Assembly (NCBI GenBank): GCA_038924905.1
Contig: JBCKUK010000006.1
Location: 1-63,532, forward strand
Direction of reading: 5' to 3'
Origin: JBCKUK01 sp038924905
Lineage (GTDB): Bacteria; Pseudomonadota; Gammaproteobacteria; Burkholderiales; Methylophilaceae
Length of the DNA: 63,532 nt
Position 1 is the first letter of the stretch. Each line of letters begins with the position of its first letter. Shown piece after piece: positions 61,028 to 63,532 of this stretch. The notes below the pieces were generated by a model. It had not been told where the DNA came from. It was given only the letters and a program-made list of their open reading frames with translations, and ran no database searches. The position numbers and the translations under genes are program-made.

Positions 61028-62383
61028 ATGAAAAAATATTTTGGCACTGATGGTATTCGCGGCCGCGTAGGCGAGGCACCAATCACACCGGATTTTATGA
61101 TGCGTCTTGGCTATGCTGCCGGGCGCGTGCTGACCGCCACTGGCAGCCGCTTGGCAAAAGGCGCCCACCCCGCCGTGCTGATAGGAAAAGACACGCGCAT
61201 CTCCGGCTATATGCTGGAATCCGCGCTGCAAGCGGGCTTATCCGCCGCAGGTGTGGATGTGCTGCTCACTGGCCCCATGCCCACGCCTGCCGTGGCTTAC
61301 TTCACCCGCGCCCTGCGTGCGCAGGCTGGCATTGTCATTTCTGCCTCGCATAATCCGTTTGAAGATAACGGCATCAAGTTCTTTTCTGCCGAAGGCACCA
61401 AGTTGTCGGATGATATCGAACACGCCATCGAGGCAGAGCTGGAAGCACCCATGCAGGTAATGGCGTCAAAACAGCTGGGCAAGGCCAGGCGCATTGATGA
61501 CGCTATCGGGCGCTATGTTGAGTTTTGCAAAAGCACGTTTCCCAGTGCGCTTGATTTGCGCGGCCTGAAAATCGTGCTCGATTGCGCGCATGGCGCTACC
61601 TACCATGTCGCGCCGCCGGTGTTCCATGAGTTGGGTGCCGAAGTTATCACCATCTTCAATCAGCCGGATGGCCTCAATATCAATCACGAATGCGGCTCTA
61701 CCCATCCGCAAGCGCTTTGCAAGGCAGTTGTTGAGCACAAGGCCGACCTTGGCATTGCTTTCGATGGCGATGGCGACCGCGTGGTTATGGTGGACAGCAA
61801 CGGACAGTTACTGGATGGCGACCAGTTGCTGTATATCATTGCCAGGCACCGCCAACAACGTGGCAAGCTGGGTGGCGGCGTAGTAGGCACGCTGATGACC
61901 AATCTGGCGCTGGAGCACGCCCTGGCCAAGGCTGATATTGATTTCGTGCGCGCACAGGTGGGCGACCGCTATGTGCTGGAACTGCTCAATGAAAACGGCT
62001 GGCAATTGGGCGGTGAAAATTCCGGCCATATCCTGTGCCTGGATAAGCACAGCAGCGGCGATGGCATCATTGCCGCCCTGCAGGTGCTGCACGCCTTGCG
62101 CGCCGGTAATAAGACCCTGGCTGAGTTGGGCGCAGAGCTTGGCTTATATCCGCAAGTGCTGATTAATGTGAAGGTTGATAAGCGCATTGATCTGGATGCC
62201 AATAGCGCACTGCAAGCGGCGGTCAAGTCTGCCGAGGCGGAGCTGGATGGCAAAGGACGCGTTTTATTGCGTGCCTCCGGCACTGAACCAAAAATCCGTG
62301 TGATGGTAGAAGGTAGTAGCCGCGAGCAGGTACAAAGCCTGGCAGAGCGTATTGCGGATGTAGTTAGCAAAGCTGCTGTATGA
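61028..62383 (+). CDS. glmM: Phosphoglucosamine mutase
   Basis: 451 residues from ATG 61028 (MKKYFGTDGIRGRVGEAPIT) with AAAGAG 8 bases upstream; GTG 61022 would add two residues. Catalytic phosphoserine in GIVISASHNPFEDNGIKFFS near residue 100, metal loop AFDGDGDRVVMVDSNG near residue 243, and RASGTEPKIRVMVEG near residue 416. It converts GlcN-6-P to GlcN-1-P for UDP-GlcNAc, feeding peptidoglycan and LPS. Confidence 0.97.
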   Translation: MKKYFGTDGIRGRVGEAPITPDFMMRLGYAAGRVLTATGSRLAKGAHPAVLIGKDTRISGYMLESALQAGLSAAGVDVLLTGPMPTPAVAYFTRALRAQAGIVISASHNPFEDNGIKFFSAEGTKLSDDIEHAIEAELEAPMQVMASKQLGKARRIDDAIGRYVEFCKSTFPSALDLRGLKIVLDCAHGATYHVAPPVFHELGAEVITIFNQPDGLNINHECGSTHPQALCKAVVEHKADLGIAFDGDGDRVVMVDSNGQLLDGDQLLYIIARHRQQRGKLGGGVVGTLMTNLALEHALAKADIDFVRAQVGDRYVLELLNENGWQLGGENSGHILCLDKHSSGDGIIAALQVLHALRAGNKTLAELGAELGLYPQVLINVKVDKRIDLDANSALQAAVKSAEAELDGKGRVLLRASGTEPKIRVMVEGSSREQVQSLAERIADVVSKAAV

Positions 62384-62442
62384 ACCCTGACATATTGATG
62401 CGGCGATTAGGACTTGCTAAGTTCATTGCGGCCATAAACGCA

Positions 62443-62593
62443 ATATGGGCACCTCTAAAAATACATTTTTTGGGCGCATCGCGTCGTTGCGCGGTACTCG
62501 CAACCTCGCTGTATACCGCATACTATCTCGGTTTCTGCGTTCCGTGCGCCTAGCACTGCATCCCAAATAACGCATTTTTAGAGGTGCCCATAT
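62443..62593. mobile_element. 151 bp miniature inverted-repeat element
   Basis: Ends ATATGGGCACCTCTAAAAAT (62443) and its complement (to 62593), 22 bases with one mismatch, flank a GC-rich core without an open frame. ATAT (or TA) at both borders may be the target duplication. GGGCACCTCTAAAAA ends suggest an IS5-group parent, which is not in the window. Confidence 0.75.
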
Positions 62594-62609
62594 GTCATTC
62601 CACTCAACA

Positions 62610-63532
62610 GACCCTGTAAATAATTCTGTGTAAATGCTGATTGAGTGCATTAATTTAAGGGAGGCACTCTGTCACCCAATTCAATACTAAAACGATTCAG
62701 CGTAGCCTTCCAATCCTTAAGTGGCATCGTCCATTTTTTGGAGGCTTGCAACATCGCTAAATATGCCACCTTAAACGCCGCATTGTCATTGGGGAAGACT
62801 TTACGGTTTTTAATCGCTTTACGTATCACGCTGTTCAGTGACTCAATCGCATTGGTGGTGTCCCCCAAGGGGACTTCCTGCGGGGCGTAAATCACTTTGC
62901 GTATTTCGGGTGGGTAGTCAAACAAAGTGATGAGGTTTGGCCAATGTTTGTGCCAACTTTTAGCAATGCTCACATACTGACTATCCCACTTCTGCGCAAA
63001 GGCCTGTAGCGCTTGCTCTGCGGCGGCGCTGGTGGCGGCGCGGTAAATGGTTTTAAGGTCTGTTGCGACTTCTTTCATGTGTTTTGCAGCCACATAACGT
63101 AAGCTGTTGCTCACCATGTGCACCCTACACAACTGGATCTTGGTCTGCTGGAATAGGCCGCAGCAATCGCATCAGGGAAGCCCGTTAAGCTGTCCACACA
63201 GGCAATGAAGATGTCAGCCACGCCGTGATTTTGTAATTCAGTCAGTACACCCAGCCAGAATTTAGCGCCTTCGTTCTCTGCAATCCATAGCCCCAGTAAT
63301 TCGCGTCTGTCCTTCTTAATTGACGCCGAGTGCGTGGTCAAATGGCTTTATTGATGATGCGTTTATCCTGATTGACTTTAACATTGAGGCAATCCAAATA
63401 CACAATAGGATACACTTCATCCAGCGTGCGGGATTGCCATGCGTGCACCTCTTCTAGTACGGCTTCGGTGACTTTGGAGATGAGGCTGTGGGAGATGTCT
63501 GCACCGTACATTTCTTGAAACATATTGGCAAT
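62610..63532 (-). mobile_element. IS256-family element, partial (runs off window)
   Basis: Starts with GACCCTGTAAATAATTCTG at 62610, the transposase 3' end, and continues to the edge. The first 60 bases recur at 35082. The far end is outside the window. Confidence 0.88.
62650..63523 (-). pseudogene. IS256-family transposase with several lesions
   Basis: Reading from the right: ISHSLISKVTEAVLEEVHAW and YPIVYLDCLNVKVNQDKRII (catalytic Asp strand), then a stop after NKAI near 63338. Family sequence resumes in another frame as RRELLGLWIAENEGAKFWLG and ACVDSLTGFPDAIAAAY. It shifts again near 63130 to QLCRVHMVSNSLRYVAAKHM and ends VPPLN at 62650, with the last catalytic part LGDTTNAIESLNSVIRKAIK. 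The C-terminal half is well conserved, but two or more frame changes make this copy inactive. Confidence 0.85.

Noticed and set aside
1..63532. CRISPR arrays, tRNA or rRNA genes
   Set aside because: No regularly spaced direct repeats and no tRNA or rRNA-like stretches were recognised by eye; a tRNAscan or Infernal run would be decisive.

Overview
The window is a 63.5 kb stretch of a betaproteobacterial chromosome of about 50% GC by eye. The gene content points to Nitrosomonadales or a neighbouring order: EarP next to EF-P, a YhdP/TldD/nitrilase block, adjacent AddA- and AddB-like genes, a separate carAB-greA block, and a heptose block beside hemH and hrcA. The exact genus cannot be fixed from sequence reading alone. 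Most of the window is core housekeeping DNA with intact, tightly packed genes. Between these blocks lie several scars of insertion sequences (IS481, IS21, IS256, IS1595, a REP-type Y1 transposase) and small palindromic elements, and next to the scars are truncated or frameshifted genes.

Layout. 1-4193 (minus): MazG-like pyrophosphohydrolase, THUMP rRNA methyltransferase, spermidine-synthase-like protein, RNB ribonuclease. 4194-6850: a decayed zone with a frameshifted unknown gene, an istB fragment, an IS481 fragment, a beheaded hypoxanthine-DNA glycosylase, intact DUF2784 and dgkA genes, and a VOC stub. 6925-15057: RAYT transposase, glnE, an LPS-kinase-like gene with no normal start codon, prfC, DUF1272, ABC-F (yheS). 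15194-26149: yhdP, nitrilase, tldD, histone-H1-like DUF2934 protein, mfd (carrying an in-frame palindromic repeat), broken dedA. 26160-34506: AddA/AddB-like pair, then greB-earP-efp. 34525-38137: an IS graveyard bounded by inverted copies of an IS21-family end; it holds a lipoprotein, an IS256-derived miniature element, a second IS256-family remnant, a DUF4124 protein, a truncated glycosyltransferase and a complete IS481. 38138-45915 (minus): hrcA, hemH, hldD, gmhA, hldE, waaF and a broken membrane glycosyltransferase, plus a frameshifted InaA/WaaP-like kinase just upstream. 46056-51078: nadK, recN, a small membrane protein, fur, bamE, dapB. 51110-62383: IS1595 remnant, carA with a strong promoter and leader hairpin, carB, greA, DUF4149, yhbY, rlmE, ftsH, folP, glmM. 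62443-63532: a 151 bp miniature element and a decayed IS256 running off the edge.

How the genes work together. hldE, gmhA, hldD and waaF make ADP-heptose and add it to the LPS inner core. Two LPS-kinase-like genes and two downstream glycosyltransferases are each damaged, so LPS core decoration appears to be eroding while the heptose core is kept. greB-earP-efp supplies rhamnosylated EF-P (Arg32 is present). carA-carB, dapB and folP are biosynthetic. ftsH, mfd, recN and the AddAB-like pair serve quality control and repair.

I found no convincing wholly new multi-gene system. The most unusual items are the decayed tandem duplication that forms the carA-carB gap, the IS256 miniature element with an inferable microhomology deletion, an inverted repeat that fills exactly the stop-to-stop gap between two convergent genes, and the in-frame palindromic insertion in mfd. 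Several lesions are single-base deletions in short homopolymers, so sequencing error must be excluded before those genes are called dead.
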